A DNA stretch of 64,000 nt from Streptococcus oralis (GCF_016028255.1 NZ_CP065707.1:496001-560000), one strand, 5' to 3'; counted from the first letter of the stretch, positions 39,490 to 48,653 are shown. Notes: a model not told the origin generated them from the sequence alone. Made by a program: numbers and translations.

Positions 39490-39930
39490 ATGGATAATTG
39501 GAAAACGATGTTAGAAGTTGCGAAAGAGTTGGGGATTACAAAAAGTTTAGTTAGATATCACCGTCAAAAATTGGAGGATATTGATATCAAAAAACAAGGT
39601 GGTGTAACATACATTTCCCCTCAGGGTGTTATGAAAATAAAGAGCTTTTTACGGTCAACGGATTACGATGAAAGCTTTGAAACAATAGTTAAAAATCAAC
39701 TCAGTTTGATTCAAGAATTATTAATGAGTCGGACAGAGTTGTATAGAGAAAATACTAGAGATACTATTGAACAATTTCGAGAATTTTTAATTCGTTCACC
39801 AGATAGTTTAAAAGTTTTACATGAATTGGAGGAACGGTCAAAAGGAACGCCAGAGAATGAGTTTTATTTCGTACTTGCAGATTATATTGAATTGAAAAGT
39901 AAGAGGCATTATGATTTTTTGGTGGAGTAG
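39490..39930 (+). CDS. MerR-like HTH protein of the element
   Basis: 146 aa from the ATG at 39490; TTG and GTG alternatives upstream lack a ribosome site. The N-terminus reads as an HTH (MLEVAKELGITKSLVRYHRQKL, about 5-26) followed by a helical region. Likely a DNA-binding accessory protein or regulator beside the presumed oriT. Confidence 0.6.
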   Translation: MDNWKTMLEVAKELGITKSLVRYHRQKLEDIDIKKQGGVTYISPQGVMKIKSFLRSTDYDESFETIVKNQLSLIQELLMSRTELYRENTRDTIEQFREFLIRSPDSLKVLHELEERSKGTPENEFYFVLADYIELKSKRHYDFLVE

Positions 39931-39946
39931 AAAGGATGGATAATAA

Positions 39947-40282
39947 ATGACTAACGGAAAACGAAGTGAGTTAAAAATTCGTGGATTAACTCAACTGGAA
40001 ATTGATTATTTAAAATCACTTGCTAAAAAGAAAAAAGCAAAATCTTTTAATGAGTTTTTACTTCAGATTTTGCGTGAAAAAATTGAATTTGGGAGATTCA
40101 ATAGAGCTCAAGAATTATATGTAGCTCATTTGGAAAATATGAAATTAGCTTCAGACCATATTAAAAACCAAGTTCAAAAACAAACAGAACAATTAGATAG
40201 TTTCAACGAAAAGATCGATTGTTATGGCGATCATATTTCACGTTGGCTAGAGTATGAAGGGGAGGTAGAATGTGATGACTAA
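39947..40282 (+). CDS. Small MobC-like accessory protein
   Basis: 111 aa. ELKIRGLTQLEIDYLKSLAKKKKAKSFNEFLLQILREKI (from about residue 6) has the pattern of a ribbon-helix-helix protein; a coiled-coil-like C-terminus follows. Similar proteins assist relaxases at oriT. No relaxase gene remains in the window. Confidence 0.5.
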   Translation: MTNGKRSELKIRGLTQLEIDYLKSLAKKKKAKSFNEFLLQILREKIEFGRFNRAQELYVAHLENMKLASDHIKNQVQKQTEQLDSFNEKIDCYGDHISRWLEYEGEVECDD

Positions 40283-40586
40283 AGATTTACTTATTCGCAA
40301 TATACCAGAAGATATGTTTATTCAGCTACATATGATGAAAAAGGAACAAAATTTTCCTTCTTTCAATGCGTTTATGTTAGCTCAGCTGGAAAAAATTTGT
40401 CAATTAGATGGCTTGAATTTATATGACAATGCCTTTTCTAAGAGTTTGACTGAAATTAAGGAACAGCAGAACAAAATTTTAGAGTTATTAATAAAAAATG
40501 AGATAACTATTTTGGGAGTTAGTGGGAAACAAGAAATAGTCGAAGAGCTGACAGTTAGCTGGTTAAATCGTGTTATGAAGGAGTGA
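40275..40586 (+). CDS. Second small RHH-like accessory protein
   Basis: 103 aa from the ATG at 40275 with GGGGAGG upstream. LLIRNIPEDMFIQLHMMKKEQNFPSFNAFMLAQLEK resembles the preceding protein and other ribbon-helix-helix proteins. Overlaps that gene by 8 bp. Confidence 0.5.
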   Translation: MTKDLLIRNIPEDMFIQLHMMKKEQNFPSFNAFMLAQLEKICQLDGLNLYDNAFSKSLTEIKEQQNKILELLIKNEITILGVSGKQEIVEELTVSWLNRVMKE

Positions 40587-40645
40587 TTTTAGGCTAAAAG
40601 TTTGGTATAATAAAGCAAGTAAAACAGGAATAAAGGAGATCATCT

Positions 40646-41167
40646 ATGATGAAACAGAAATTGATGCTTATTTTAGGAGTTCTTGGCCTCTGTATTGCTA
40701 TCTTAACAGCTTGTTCAGGTAAAACTTCACAAAATGCAGACGGCACACCTAGCACCTTAAAAAGTCGTTATTTGGGGTATTATCGATCTGATACAGATAA
40801 TGCGACATATTTTGATGAAACAACTAATGAGTTTGATTTTGATGTGAATAAGAGTACAATTTCAGACGGAACTGAAATTGAATCTCATATCAAAACATAT
40901 CAAGTATTGTCTGAGGATGAGCTAGCTTCTAACTTTAAAGGTCAAGCTGAAAAAAATAAGGGAGAGATAAAAAATACAGATACTGCTGTTTTCTATATTG
41001 GTTTGATAAGTGATGATAGAAATGGAAATAAAGACGGTAAAATTTCAGTAGATGAGCAACGTTCGGTATATCAAATTATTTTGAGTAATAACGGTAATAG
41101 TATTAAAATTCTTTCGTTGGGTGATGATTGGGATCAGTTTGCTTTTACCGGAACAGCTAAAGACTAG
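40646..41167 (+). CDS. Lipoprotein of the element
   Basis: 173 aa with a lipoprotein signal (LGLCIAILTAC, lipid-accepting Cys about residue 23). The mature part carries DRNGNKDGKISVDEQ, an EF-hand-like Asp-rich loop. No family identified. A terminator follows. It may act in surface exclusion or mating, but this is inference from location. Confidence 0.6.
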   Translation: MMKQKLMLILGVLGLCIAILTACSGKTSQNADGTPSTLKSRYLGYYRSDTDNATYFDETTNEFDFDVNKSTISDGTEIESHIKTYQVLSEDELASNFKGQAEKNKGEIKNTDTAVFYIGLISDDRNGNKDGKISVDEQRSVYQIILSNNGNSIKILSLGDDWDQFAFTGTAKD

Positions 41168-41173
41168 TATTTT

Positions 41174-41200
41174 AAAGGAGCTTACTGGCTCCTTTTTTTT
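41174..41200 (+). terminator. Terminator after the lipoprotein gene
   Basis: aaggagc-ttactg-gctcctt stem with T8. Confidence 0.88.
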
Positions 41201-41269
41201 GTTTGTCCCTTTAATACAAGATATTTCATTATCTATTATGCTAGAAATAAAAACCGTAGGGAGAATATA

Positions 41270-43342
41270 ATGAAATATGATAATTTTTCAGATTTAATGT
41301 CAAGATTCGATAACTTACATAACAAGATTCCAATAACAGATGAACGTTCGGCTCCTTTAGTTGAATTTTATAAGTATTGGAGCAATTACCTGGAACCAAC
41401 ACCAGCTTATTTAGCGTTTTTATCTAGTTTATGGGGCTCTTTGGCTAAAGGGCTGTATTTTATAACTGCTAGTCTAGAACATGTTTTTAACAATTTATTT
41501 AAGCTTTTTGGACTTTTCGGATATCTGGGGGATCAGAAGACAGTAATTGGTCAATTTTTTTACTGGTTTCAGGTAATTGGAACTTCTCTGTTTGCCTTAA
41601 TACTCGTTGTATCAGCTGTTACAGGAGTTTTTACAAAACCAGTTAAATATAAAAATGTAATCTTAAATTTTTTGATGGTGACCCTAGTATCTTCAGCTTT
41701 ACCGTTGGCTTTAACGACAATATCTACGGCTATTTCTGAAGATGTGCAGAGTGTTCAGAAAGTAGAGAGTGCCTCAGGAGACAATTCAAAGTATTTCTCT
41801 TCTCTAGCTATTCAACCTATGAAAAATAATGTTGTAGATTTGAAAGTTTTAATTGATAAGGATTTTTCAACAGAACTTTTCCCAATGGATGACTATGGAT
41901 TTATTAAACCTATCCAGGAAGGCTCGACTCCTCTTAATAATATTACAGATAGTCCAGATAAACGTGATACCTCTGATTTTGCTTCACGAATTGATTTTAG
42001 TGCCACATTTGGAGCGACTGATACAGTTCTATTAGATGCTCTTGAGACAAAACAAAAAGGATTAAAAGGACTCTTTCTTCATCAATTAAATGCAACTCAA
42101 AATGGAATTTTAACTGTTGATGAACATCGCTTTGTAAAGGGATTAAATGCTTTTGAACCAGTGTATATGCGTTATAAAGTCAATTGGATTGGGATGTTTG
42201 CTCAGTACTTTATTTTGATTATTCTTTTAACGAGTATGGCCATTAAACTCGTAAAATCTATTTTTGATATTCTTATTGAAGCACTTATTTCACCTCTAGT
42301 CGGTTATACTTCACTTTCTAACTCTAAAAAATATAAGGAATTATTAAGAACAATTGGCGGTGCTGGAGCAGGTATCTTCTTTGAGGTTATTATTATGCGT
42401 GTAACGCTTGAGATTTTCCGAGATTTACCAGTTCTCTCTGTCTCAGCTGTGGCGAAGCTTTCTGGAGGATTCTTTGAAGGCCTTAATAGTTGGGAACAAA
42501 TGATAGCGGCCTGTGTAGTTTATGTTGGAGTATTCTTTGCATCAATGCAAGGAGTGGCCATGATTGAACGTTGGCTTGGAGTTTCAACCGGTCATAGTGA
42601 AACAGCTCAACAACTGCTCGGTGCTATGATGATGGGCAATGCCTTTGCGGCTGGAGCAGGTGGTGTCTTTAATGGGGGTATGGCACTTGGTCAATTTGGT
42701 ATGGATATGGCACAAAAAGCTCCAGATGCCTTATCTAAAGGAAGCCAGATCCTAGGGAATAGCCTTGCCAGAACTGGAGGTGGTATTCAAGGTGCTTGGA
42801 ACTCTGTAAAAGACCAGGGCTTGATGAATGCGGCCAAAGGTGGTGTAAGCAATATGGTTGATTTGGCAGAATGGAAAACTTTTGAAGCCATGCAAAATAC
42901 GAAAGGGGCAGTAGGCAACGTTTTAAATAACCTAGATGATAAGGCCGTCTCTGCTCAAAATGCGACCTATAACGCTCTGAAAAATGATGCTGTTCCTGGA
43001 ATTGGTCAGCCTGGCCCAATTGATATTCCTGAACCTCCAATCGATCCAGGAACAACGGATGCACCTATTGTCGATCCAACTTCTTCAGCTGAAGGAATGG
43101 AGTCCCCAATTCAAGATCCAAATTCACCTGCAGAGTCCCCAATTCAAGATCCAAATCCACCTGCAGAGGCACCAGTTTCAGAATCGACACAACCACCAGC
43201 ACAGCCTGATTCTTCTCAACAAAAATTTCAACAGAGCATGAATCAAATGAATTACATGAACCAACAAATGCAACAAGCAGGACAGCGTATGCAGGGGGGA
43301 CGTCATATCACAGGTGCTGAGAGTGAAGAAGATGATAATTAA
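41270..43342 (+). CDS. VirB6/TrbL-like conjugation membrane protein
   Basis: 690 aa. Several TM helices (about 100-125, 130-155, 310-330, 355-385, 405-430), Gly/Ala-rich region with amphipathic stretches (480-560), then a Pro-rich tail (PIQDPN repeats, QPPAQPDSSQQ) and a Met/Gln-rich end. This layout matches VirB6-type inner-membrane channel proteins of Gram-positive conjugative elements. VirB4, VirD4 and relaxase genes are absent, so the module is incomplete. Confidence 0.6.
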   Translation: MKYDNFSDLMSRFDNLHNKIPITDERSAPLVEFYKYWSNYLEPTPAYLAFLSSLWGSLAKGLYFITASLEHVFNNLFKLFGLFGYLGDQKTVIGQFFYWFQVIGTSLFALILVVSAVTGVFTKPVKYKNVILNFLMVTLVSSALPLALTTISTAISEDVQSVQKVESASGDNSKYFSSLAIQPMKNNVVDLKVLIDKDFSTELFPMDDYGFIKPIQEGSTPLNNITDSPDKRDTSDFASRIDFSATFGATDTVLLDALETKQKGLKGLFLHQLNATQNGILTVDEHRFVKGLNAFEPVYMRYKVNWIGMFAQYFILIILLTSMAIKLVKSIFDILIEALISPLVGYTSLSNSKKYKELLRTIGGAGAGIFFEVIIMRVTLEIFRDLPVLSVSAVAKLSGGFFEGLNSWEQMIAACVVYVGVFFASMQGVAMIERWLGVSTGHSETAQQLLGAMMMGNAFAAGAGGVFNGGMALGQFGMDMAQKAPDALSKGSQILGNSLARTGGGIQGAWNSVKDQGLMNAAKGGVSNMVDLAEWKTFEAMQNTKGAVGNVLNNLDDKAVSAQNATYNALKNDAVPGIGQPGPIDIPEPPIDPGTTDAPIVDPTSSAEGMESPIQDPNSPAESPIQDPNPPAEAPVSESTQPPAQPDSSQQKFQQSMNQMNYMNQQMQQAGQRMQGGRHITGAESEEDDN
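43100..43165 (+). repeat. 33-bp tandem repeat, two copies, in the VirB6-like gene
   Basis: Two units (43100-43132, 43133-43165) differ at one visible base and encode ESPIQDPNSPA / ESPIQDPNPPA. A slippage-prone Pro-rich linker. Confidence 0.85.
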
Positions 43343-43423
43343 TGTTGACGTTTTTTTAAAAAAATGGCAAACTACTAACATTGTATTTGTTTGTTAGATT
43401 TAATAGTTCGTATCTATATCTTT

Positions 43424-43451
43424 AACTCCTGATTTATGTCAGGAGTTTTTT
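43424..43451 (+). terminator. Terminator after the VirB6-like gene
   Basis: aactcctga-tttatg-tcaggagtt, perfect 9-bp arms with T6. Confidence 0.92.
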
Positions 43452-43491
43452 GTAGAATTAAAATAAATTTGCCTAAAGTTCTACCTGACTT

Positions 43492-43511
43492 GTACAATAG
43501 CTCTATTGTAC
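43492..43511 (+). promoter_or_regulatory. Palindrome directly upstream of the transposase ribosome site
   Basis: gtacaatag-ct-ctattgtac, 9-bp perfect arms, ends 1 nt before the AAAGGAGG site. It could form a hairpin that limits translation from read-through mRNA, as in several insertion sequences, or be an operator. Confidence 0.55.
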
Positions 43512-43529
43512 TAAAGGAGGTTGTGGCAG

Positions 43530-44840
43530 GTGCTAGATGAACGTTTATTCAAGGAAAATTTATTAGAGAGTAGCGGTAAAGATTTTTTAAATTGGATAAA
43601 ATCTTATGATGATTCACAAGTGCCTATCATGAAGCGAAGAGGTTATACCTGTATTCATTCAATGGAGCGAACAGTAGCTTTTACATTTGGGGAATTTACT
43701 TTTAGGAGAAGGCGTTGGAAAAAAGGAGATAAGTGGATAATTCCTGTTGATGATAAATTGGGTTTAGAGAGAAATACTAGGTATTCCAGAGAATTTATGT
43801 ACCAAATAGCTAAATTATCTACTATGATGTCTTATGGAAAAGTGATACAAGTGATTGAAATGACTTATAATATTGTAATTACAAAACCTACAGTCGTTAA
43901 GGCAGTTAAACTATGTGCTGATTTGTTGAGGAAACAGGAAAGTTACCAGTCTTATCAAGAATCAAACGAAATAAAAGAGAAAGTAGATGTCATCTACGTA
44001 GAGGGAGATGGTGTAATGGTAAAATCAAGTGATAAAAATCTAAATAATCGCCGTATTGATCTTTCTCATTTTGTCGTACATACAGGAAGTAAAAAGATAG
44101 GGAGTAAGAGATTTGAACTGCAAAACAAAAAGGAATTTATTTCACCCAAAAATCGTTTAGTGAGAGAGCAGGTAATAGACTATTTAACTAATACTTTCGA
44201 GATTAGTAAAGAAACTATTTTTGTCACTAATTCAGATGGAGGGCATGGCTATACACCGTATGTCTTTAAAGAAATGGCAAAGATACTCAGAGTAAGTCGC
44301 CATGAGCATTTTTGGGACGAATATCATCTTAATCATAGTTTAAAGAGCTTTTTCAATTCTTATCCATCAGAGCTTTTAGAGAAAGCATTTCAAGCGATTC
44401 AAAGGCATGATAAAAGTTTATTACGTAGTGTTTTAGATACGACAGAGGCTTTAATAGAGACTCAGGAAGAGATAGAACAGTTCTATAAATTTAAACGGCG
44501 CCTTCTTCAAAATTTTCAATATACCAAGCCTGCAGAATTGAGAGGCCTTTCACATTCTGGAATAGGTATAATGGAAAGTCAGCATCGTAAAATTACTTAC
44601 CGTATGAAGAGAGGTGGAAAATATTGGACAGAAAAAGGAGCAGAAGCAATGAGTAAAATGATACTCTTGGCTGATAAAGACGAACTTCGGGAATTATTAT
44701 TGGGGTCTTGGATTGTTGACTATGATCAAATTCAAGAGCAAAGAGGGCTATCTGGTGGGGAGGTTAGACGCTTAGAGTCTAAAAAAACAAGTCAATATAT
44801 GCCAACTGGGAAAATTACCTGGAAGAAATTTAAACCCTGA
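43530..44840 (+). mobile_element. ISLre2-family transposase (UPF0236)
   Basis: 436 aa, GTG start at 43530 with AAAGGAGG 9 nt upstream (a TTG at 43521 is too close). Features of the family: RGYTCIHSMERTVAFTFGEFTFRRRRW, VIYVEGDGVMVKS, FVTNSDGGHGYTPYVF, HFWDEYHLNHSLK and the C-terminal MESQHRKITYRMKRGGKYWT. The gene is intact. I could not find terminal inverted repeats or a target duplication, so the IS ends are not assigned. Confidence 0.85.
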
Positions 44841-44852
44841 TATTTAGAAATA

Positions 44853-44881
44853 GTTGCACCAGGGGATAAAACGTGCTATAA
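44853..44881 (+). promoter_or_regulatory. Plus-strand promoter downstream of the transposase
   Basis: TTGCAC (44853-44858), 17-bp spacer and TGC-TATAAT (44876-44881). It points into the region of the small RNA candidate and would produce RNA antisense to it. No ORF follows. Confidence 0.5.
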
Positions 44882-44897
44882 TGATATCAAATTTAAG

Positions 44898-44993
44898 CAA
44901 ATAAAAAAGCCGTAAGGACTGCAATCCTTACGGCACCGAGTAAGTAAAAACCGAAAGAAGAAATTTTATTTCCCCAACTTACTCAGTCTACAT
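44898..44993 (-). ncRNA. Candidate small RNA, about 95 nt
   Basis: On the minus strand TTGACA (45022-45027), 17 bp and TAACAT (44999-45004) predict a start near 44992. The RNA would form a 10-bp stem (ctgagtaagt/acttactcgg) around an AU-rich loop, then a perfect 10-bp stem (gccgtaagga/tccttacggc, 44909-44934) with T6 as terminator. No ORF with a ribosome site fits. The layout of promoter, two stems and terminator is that of a stand-alone sRNA. Confidence 0.6.
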
Positions 44994-45132
44994 ACTCTAT
45001 GTTAAAGCATAATGAGCAGAATGTCAAGACTGGGACAAGGGAAATCCTAGTTTTTTTTCTTGCTTGGGGGTCTCTCTCATAGGGTTTGAGGTTTTCTAAA
45101 AAATTTTACCACTTACAAAGGCGTAAAATCCC

Positions 45133-45320
45133 TTTACAAATCTAGCTTTTCATGGTACAATAGCCTTTGTGTGAAATAGCAGCAGGAAAGCATGAAGCTC
45201 GTCAACAGGTGTCTTATGACAAGTAACCTTGGCTGTTTAGGCGAAGGGCATCTGCACGAATCAGGGCTTTCTAAGTGACTATTTCCACCGAAATATTATT
45301 TATATCAGGAGGACATACAT
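45133..45320 (+). promoter_or_regulatory. rpsD promoter and structured leader
   Basis: TTTACA (45133-45138), 17 bp, TGG-extended TACAAT (45156-45161). About 150 nt of untranslated, GC-richer leader follows before the AGGAGG site at 45309. Its length and content suggest a structured mRNA leader through which S4 represses its own synthesis, as known for rpsD in Bacillus. The stretch 45030-45130 contains a T8 run but no clear feature. Confidence 0.6.
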
Positions 45321-45932
45321 ATGTCACGTTATACAGGACCATCTTGGAAACAAGCTCGTCGCCTTGGCCTTTCACTTACAGGTACAGGTAAAGAATTGGC
45401 ACGTCGTAACTACGTACCAGGTCAACACGGACCAAACAACCGTTCTAAATTGTCAGAATACGGTTTGCAATTGGCTGAAAAACAAAAACTTCGTTTCACT
45501 TACGGTGTAGGTGAAAAACAATTCCGTAACTTGTTCGTACAAGCTACAAAAATCAAAGGCGGAATCCTAGGTTTCAACTTCATGCTTCTTTTGGAACGTC
45601 GTTTGGATAACGTTGTTTACCGTCTTGGTCTTGCGACTACTCGTCGTCAAGCTCGTCAATTCGTAAACCACGGTCACATCCTTGTTGACGGAAAACGCGT
45701 TGATATCCCATCATACCGCGTAACTCCAGGTCAAGTGATCTCAGTTCGTGAAAAATCATTGAAAGTTCCAGCAATCCTTGAAGCTGTTGAAGCAACTCTT
45801 GGACGTCCAGCATTCGTATCATTCGACGCTGAAAAATTGGAAGGTTCATTGACTCGCTTGCCAGAACGTGACGAAATCAACCCAGAAATCAACGAAGCAC
45901 TTGTCGTTGAATTCTACAACAAAATGCTTTAA
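45321..45932 (+). CDS. rpsD: 30S ribosomal protein S4
   Basis: 203 aa, the primary 16S rRNA-binding protein of the small-subunit body. Starts [27 protein letters not shown]4 RNA-binding domain includes [34 protein letters not shown]. Codon use is strongly biased as expected for a ribosomal gene. Monocistronic, own leader and terminator. Confidence 0.98.
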   Translation: MSRYTGPSWKQARRLGLSLTGTGKELARRNYVPGQHGPNNRSKLSEYGLQLAEKQKLRFTYGVGEKQFRNLFVQATKIKGGILGFNFMLLLERRLDNVVYRLGLATTRRQARQFVNHGHILVDGKRVDIPSYRVTPGQVISVREKSLKVPAILEAVEATLGRPAFVSFDAEKLEGSLTRLPERDEINPEINEALVVEFYNKML

Positions 45933-45953
45933 TTTTAAGAAATATCTTACAGA

Positions 45954-45977
45954 AAGCCTACAACAGTGGGCTTTTTG
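45954..45977 (+). terminator. Terminator after rpsD
   Basis: aaagcc/ggcttt stem with T5, 22 bp past the stop. Confidence 0.75.
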
Positions 45978-46020
45978 CTTTGTCTTAAAACGTTGATTTC
46001 TGGGTTTGCTTAGATATTTG

Positions 46021-46561
46021 CTAGATTGATTTCATTGCTGCTTCAAAGAATGAGACGGCTTTTTTTGCATTCTCTTTTGAGAGGTGGCTATATATATCCA
46101 TGGTCATGCTGATTTGCGAGTGACCTAGGCGGTGCTGAAGCTCCTTGTAAGGTATGCCAGAGTTAAGCAGTAAACTAGCGTGGGTATGACGGAAACCGTG
46201 AAAGCCAATGTTAGGAACGCTAGCACGTTTGAAGTGGGTTCTTAACCTGGTTTGTAAGGTTCGATTATTAGGGTACTCATGTATGAAGTCAGAAAAGACC
46301 ACCGTTTCAGTACGTCCAAGTTGCCAAGCCTCTTTTACTTGTCTACGTTTGTACTGTTTCAGCATGCTAACAGTTGCTTGATCTATATCTATATCTCGAT
46401 AACTAGACTTTGATTTTGGGCTATTGATTTCTTGCTTATAGTTTAGAGTCTTTGTGACGTGGATAACTGCATTATCTAAGTTTATATCAGACCAGGATAG
46501 GGCTAAAGCTTCATTGATACGATAATCGACTTCTATATACCAAAAATACCTATCGAGTAAC
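46021..46561 (-). pseudogene. Tyrosine integrase, C-terminal catalytic fragment
   Basis: The longest ATG-started frame is 114 aa (46021-46365), but the same frame is open upstream to about 46561, giving about 180 aa of integrase catalytic domain. It holds the first Arg region (YRINEALALSW), HGFRHTHASLLL (His-x-x-Arg), RLGHSQ and the nucleophile in MDIYSHLS. The N-terminal arm- and core-binding domains are missing and replaced by AT-rich DNA, so this is a remnant of an integrated element next to rpsD. Confidence 0.85.
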
Positions 46562-46609
46562 TATCAAGTCAGCGCGAATCAAATACTTTCGCTTCTTTCT
46601 TATGGTAAG

Positions 46610-46638
46610 TTGAATTAATAAAATAATTATGATATTCT
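46610..46638 (+). promoter_or_regulatory. Candidate promoter of the AAA+ cluster
   Basis: TTGAAT (46610-46615), 17 bp, TATTCT (46633-46638), about 100 bp before the first gene. The rest of 46562-46741 is AT-rich filler with a weak tagaaaatt/aattttttcta hairpin. Confidence 0.5.
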
Positions 46639-46741
46639 TTTTCTATAAGGAAAAAATTAAAATGATTATAAGATAGTTTATTTAGAAAATTAGTCAAAAT
46701 TTTTTCTAATTAATTTGGAAATCATTAACAAGGGGGATATT

Positions 46742-48463
46742 ATGGCTGAAAGAATAATACATCAAGCTGATCTTCGTGCTATCGAGAATAATTTGCGCTC
46801 TATCCATGAAGGATTACGAACAATTGATGCTAGAGTTGATGTAGCAAACGAAAATCTTCAAATCGTGTACGATGAAATTGGTAGTTTAGCACAAGAATTT
46901 CATGAATTTGTGAATATCCAACAAAAAGCTAATAGATTAGGACAAGCTGAAACTCGACTGGTAAAAATACGTCAGGAAATTGAGAAGAAATACGGACATT
47001 ATGATATTGTTCGTCGTACTACCACAGGGATTTTACAAGCTGATGATTTAGGAATTGTCAAAAAAGAAACAATCAGCACTGCAACAGAAGAACTAATGAT
47101 ATCAACTCCAGGCTACTGGCTTGCTCCATGCTTGGTTGCATTAGCAGCATGGATAAATAATCAACCCGAGTTAGCTGAAAAAGCAGTCAAGGAAGGGCTT
47201 AAACGAAACGATGAAAAAACCTCCCTTTTCTTTGCCTTAATTTGTAGAAGAGCTAACAGAAAGAACGCATGCCTTAAGTGGACTCAACGTTATCTAGCTA
47301 ATCAAGATGAAGAAAATCTTGATAGAAATTCTATAATTATCTTAGATGCTTTTGCGAGCGGCCTTTTAGGAGCCGATACAGAAGGAGTCATATCACGTCA
47401 GATGAATGAGTGGCTCAGTCGACTTGAAGATAAACCAGGTTTTACTGAACGACAAACAGAACAATGGTCCGAAGCGATTAATCTGAAAAGAACTAAATTA
47501 GACGAAAATTTATATCCTAATTTGAGGAAATATAGTAGTAGTTGGCCTGTTCTTGAGGATATCTTAGAAGGAGCTTATCTTCATGAACAAATATTAAACT
47601 ATCTAACTGATATTTTTGAGAAAAAAGGGTCTACAGAAAGCGTCAAAGAACAATTAGATGATATTTTAGACACACTTGTGACTGATTTTGATAACGAGGA
47701 ACTAGCTCTTCGAAAACAAGAAAAATTCGAGCAGTTTGTGGTTGACTTTGGAGGAGATGACAACCGTGCTCATCAAAACATGGATATTGAGGTGACTGCA
47801 TTTGAAACCCATAAAGACTTCACCCAGTTGCTTACCGATGCAGCAATGAAACCCGAATCTTCTCACTCAAGTATATCAACCCAAAAATTTGCATTGGCTC
47901 TTTCTCGTGATTGGGTAACAAACGCTTATAATGACGTTACTGCAAAAAATCGCATGAAGATTCCTTACGAAATTGAAATTAATGTGGATACTTTTAATGA
48001 TAAATCAACAGATGGCCAAAACGAAAACGAGTTGATTGAAAAATTCAATTCTCAGATTGACTCTGAAAAAGAACAAACTTTGTCAAACTACTTCCCAAGT
48101 TTATTTGATAAATTCCTTTTGTATGGTGGTATAGCTATCGGAGTAATCGGTTTAATGATGATTTTTGGGAATATTTTCTTAGGTTTAATAGCTATTATAG
48201 CAGGGATTGTTATGGTTCTTAAACATAAATCTAATATTGAAAACATTGAAACGAATCGCAAGAAAATTGAAGAACAATACGAGAATAAAAGAGTAAATGG
48301 TGAACAAATTATAAGAGCTACTCTGGCTGAAATTGTAGACTTTAGAATTGAATTCGCAGAGAAAGATGCTGAAAGCACTAAAGTTCTTGATTTCCTCGAA
48401 CAAATAAGACCTGAACAATATGTAAACAAGTTGGCATCATCTAATAGAAAGATTAAAATTTGA
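46742..48463 (+). CDS. Coiled-coil, two-TM protein of the AAA+ cluster
   Basis: 573 aa from the ATG at 46742 (AAGGGGGA upstream; an earlier in-frame start at 46715 lacks one). Residues 1-90 are helical and coiled-coil-like; 115-290 is helical and could be TPR-like (YWLAPCLVALAAWINNQPELAEKAVKEGLKR). Two TM helices lie at about 457-493 (GGIAIGVIGLMMIFGNIFL and a following Ile-rich stretch), then a coiled coil to the end. No family recognised. It would place the system at the membrane. Followed 13 bp later by a small gene with GGAGGT. Confidence 0.7.
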   Translation: MAERIIHQADLRAIENNLRSIHEGLRTIDARVDVANENLQIVYDEIGSLAQEFHEFVNIQQKANRLGQAETRLVKIRQEIEKKYGHYDIVRRTTTGILQADDLGIVKKETISTATEELMISTPGYWLAPCLVALAAWINNQPELAEKAVKEGLKRNDEKTSLFFALICRRANRKNACLKWTQRYLANQDEENLDRNSIIILDAFASGLLGADTEGVISRQMNEWLSRLEDKPGFTERQTEQWSEAINLKRTKLDENLYPNLRKYSSSWPVLEDILEGAYLHEQILNYLTDIFEKKGSTESVKEQLDDILDTLVTDFDNEELALRKQEKFEQFVVDFGGDDNRAHQNMDIEVTAFETHKDFTQLLTDAAMKPESSHSSISTQKFALALSRDWVTNAYNDVTAKNRMKIPYEIEINVDTFNDKSTDGQNENELIEKFNSQIDSEKEQTLSNYFPSLFDKFLLYGGIAIGVIGLMMIFGNIFLGLIAIIAGIVMVLKHKSNIENIETNRKKIEEQYENKRVNGEQIIRATLAEIVDFRIEFAEKDAESTKVLDFLEQIRPEQYVNKLASSNRKIKI

Positions 48464-48476
48464 GGAGGTAATTGAC

Positions 48477-48653
48477 ATGGATGAAAAATATAAAGGCGAT
48501 AGTAAGCTATCATCTAATAACACCACTCCATTTAAGAGCATTAATACTGAAGAAGATATCACTGAAGAACCTATGAGCGTGTTTGCTGAGGGACTCCCTT
48601 CATGGGATATTGTGCCCCCACAATTGCTAGTCAGAAGGAAACGGCAAAAATAA
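48477..48653 (+). CDS. 58-aa protein with a C-terminal WDIVPP...RRKR motif
   Basis: Short gene with a GAGGAGGT ribosome site 9 nt before the ATG, stop overlapping the next start (TAATG). The N-terminus is polar and acidic (TEEDITEEP). The C-terminus reads GLPSWDIVPPQLLVRRKRQK, which looks like a conserved docking peptide rather than random sequence. I recall similar W-D-x-x-P-P...R-R ends in small proteins beside AAA+ conflict-system genes, but cannot verify this. Overlap with neighbours and the ribosome site argue strongly that it is real. Confidence 0.75.
   Translation: MDEKYKGDSKLSSNNTTPFKSINTEEDITEEPMSVFAEGLPSWDIVPPQLLVRRKRQK

Noticed and set aside
44909..44945. Plus-strand words resembling the 3' part of a tracrRNA (ggcaccgag)
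   Set aside because: No CRISPR array, no cas genes and no anti-repeat are present; the hairpin is better explained as a minus-strand terminator.
48088..48513. 141-aa minus-strand ORF over the end of the 573-aa gene
   Set aside because: Antisense of TM and coiled-coil segments, no ribosome site, overlaps two supported genes.
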